Of a stretch of 64,000 nt of DNA, positions 63,436 to 64,000 are shown one piece after another. The stretch lies in NCBI GenBank assembly GCA_026400355.1, contig JAPLPE010000041.1, positions 1 through 64,000 on the forward strand. The letters run 5' to 3'. The notes under the pieces are model-generated. The model saw nothing but the letters and a program-made list of their open reading frames with translations, was not told where the DNA came from and made no database searches. The position numbers and the translations under genes were made by a program. Position 1 is the first letter of the stretch; each line of letters opens with the position of its first letter. This DNA comes from Rhodobacterales bacterium. Lineage in GTDB: Bacteria; Pseudomonadota; Alphaproteobacteria; Rhodobacterales; Rhodobacteraceae.

Positions 63436-64000
63436 GCGACCGGACCCTGACCCCTCAAACGGAAACGGTGGCACGGCTGACCCCGGTGCTGGCCGACCTG
63501 CGGCAGATGCTGCGGCAGGGGCCGTTCGACCGATCCGGACACGACAGGTGGTTCGATGCGCTGCCCTGTCTGGGGGAGATCGAGATCGGCGGCGTGACGC
63601 CGAGGCGGGCCGAAGTGGACGGTGCGGCGCGGGTCATCTTCTGGAATGTCGAACGGTTGCGGCACTTTGATGCGATCACGGACACCCTGCGCAGCCATGC
63701 GCCTGATGTGATGCTGCTCTGCGAGATTGACCGGGGCATGGCCCGGTCGGCCAACTCGGACCGCGTTGCAGACCTGTCGGCGGCCCTGGGTTTGGGCTAT
63801 GCCTATGCGGTCGAGTTCGTGGAGCTGGACCTTGGCGACGTGCACGAACAGGCCACGCATAGGGGCGAGGTGAATGCCGACGGGCTGCACGGCGCGGCGG
63901 TCCTGTCCGATGTGGTGCTGGGCGAACCTTTTCTGATCCGGATTGACCGGCGGGGCGACTGGTTTGGGCTGTCGAGGCATGAACCCCGCGTGGGGGGGAC
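63432..64000 (+). CDS. Endonuclease/exonuclease/phosphatase family protein, partial
   Basis: GTG 63432 overlaps the GDPD stop; the frame stays open to the window edge (about 189 residues so far). VIFWNVERLRHFDAI and DVMLLCEIDRGMARS (about 73-108) are the N- and E-containing metal motifs of EEP proteins. AVLSD follows later. The C-terminus with the catalytic His/Asp lies outside. With GDPD it may act on phospholipid headgroups or phosphodiesters (inference). Confidence 0.8.
   Translation, partial: MSDRTLTPQTETVARLTPVLADLRQMLRQGPFDRSGHDRWFDALPCLGEIEIGGVTPRRAEVDGAARVIFWNVERLRHFDAITDTLRSHAPDVMLLCEIDRGMARSANSDRVADLSAALGLGYAYAVEFVELDLGDVHEQATHRGEVNADGLHGAAVLSDVVLGEPFLIRIDRRGDWFGLSRHEPRVGG

Overview
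The window reads as chromosomal DNA of a GC-rich alphaproteobacterium of the Rhodobacterales (Rhodobacter/Paracoccus/Roseobacter type). The basis is gene content and order: ispH next to rnhA, rpoZ-rsh-pdxJ-acpS-lepB-rnc-era-recO, a His-rich CbiX with a CbiG-CobJ fusion, tandem peptide deformylases before fmt, and a MoxR/DUF58/DUF4159 module. Many neighbours overlap by 4 bp (ATGA or GTGA) or TGATG, so much of the window is organised in tight operons.

Layout. 0-7.6 kb: the first codons of an IS630-type transposase at the edge, an empty stretch, smc, a lytic transglycosylase, and a leftward operon DUF1636-cobC-cobD. 7.7-15 kb: a CtrA-box-preceded single-domain receiver protein, then a rightward corrin-ring operon (cbiX, cobH, cbiET/cobL, cobI, cbiG-cobJ, cobM). 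15-25 kb: a C-S lyase, three tandem peptide deformylase genes (the third degenerate) with fmt, an MgtC/DUF4010 membrane protein, the ispH-YdeI-DUF3429-rnhA operon, a phytanoyl-CoA-dioxygenase-like protein, a NYN-domain protein and folK. 25-34 kb: the rpoZ-to-recO housekeeping run covering stringent response, pyridoxal phosphate, acyl carrier protein activation, secretion, RNA processing and ribosome assembly. 34-37 kb: a lipoprotein, an SDR reductase, an MFS transporter and a truncated acyl-CoA dehydrogenase. 37-45 kb: a leftward moxR-DUF58-DUF4159-membrane protein module with divergent DUF1285.

45-61 kb is accessory: a DMT permease, a frameshifted hydroxypyruvate isomerase, a two-domain aldehyde dehydrogenase with deoC, an unknown gene with an in-frame stop, an AraC regulator, an SDR with a lysine-rich tail, and an FAD oxidoreductase with hydantoinase B and A subunits. 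It ends with a GntR/FCD regulator whose start abuts a 28-bp perfect palindrome. 61-64 kb: a YgjP-like metallopeptidase, a FYDLN-acid protein, tRNA-Ala(GGC), a glycerophosphodiesterase and a partial endonuclease/phosphatase-family gene.

Five genes in the 36-60 kb part are broken by truncation, frameshift or an in-frame stop. Three of the lesions are single-base indels in or next to short homopolymer runs, so recent decay and sequencing error both need testing. I found no clearly new defence or biosynthetic system. The best leads are the deformylase pseudoenzyme, the CtrA-box receiver gene, a possible pseudoknot leader before cbiX, and the palindromic operator.
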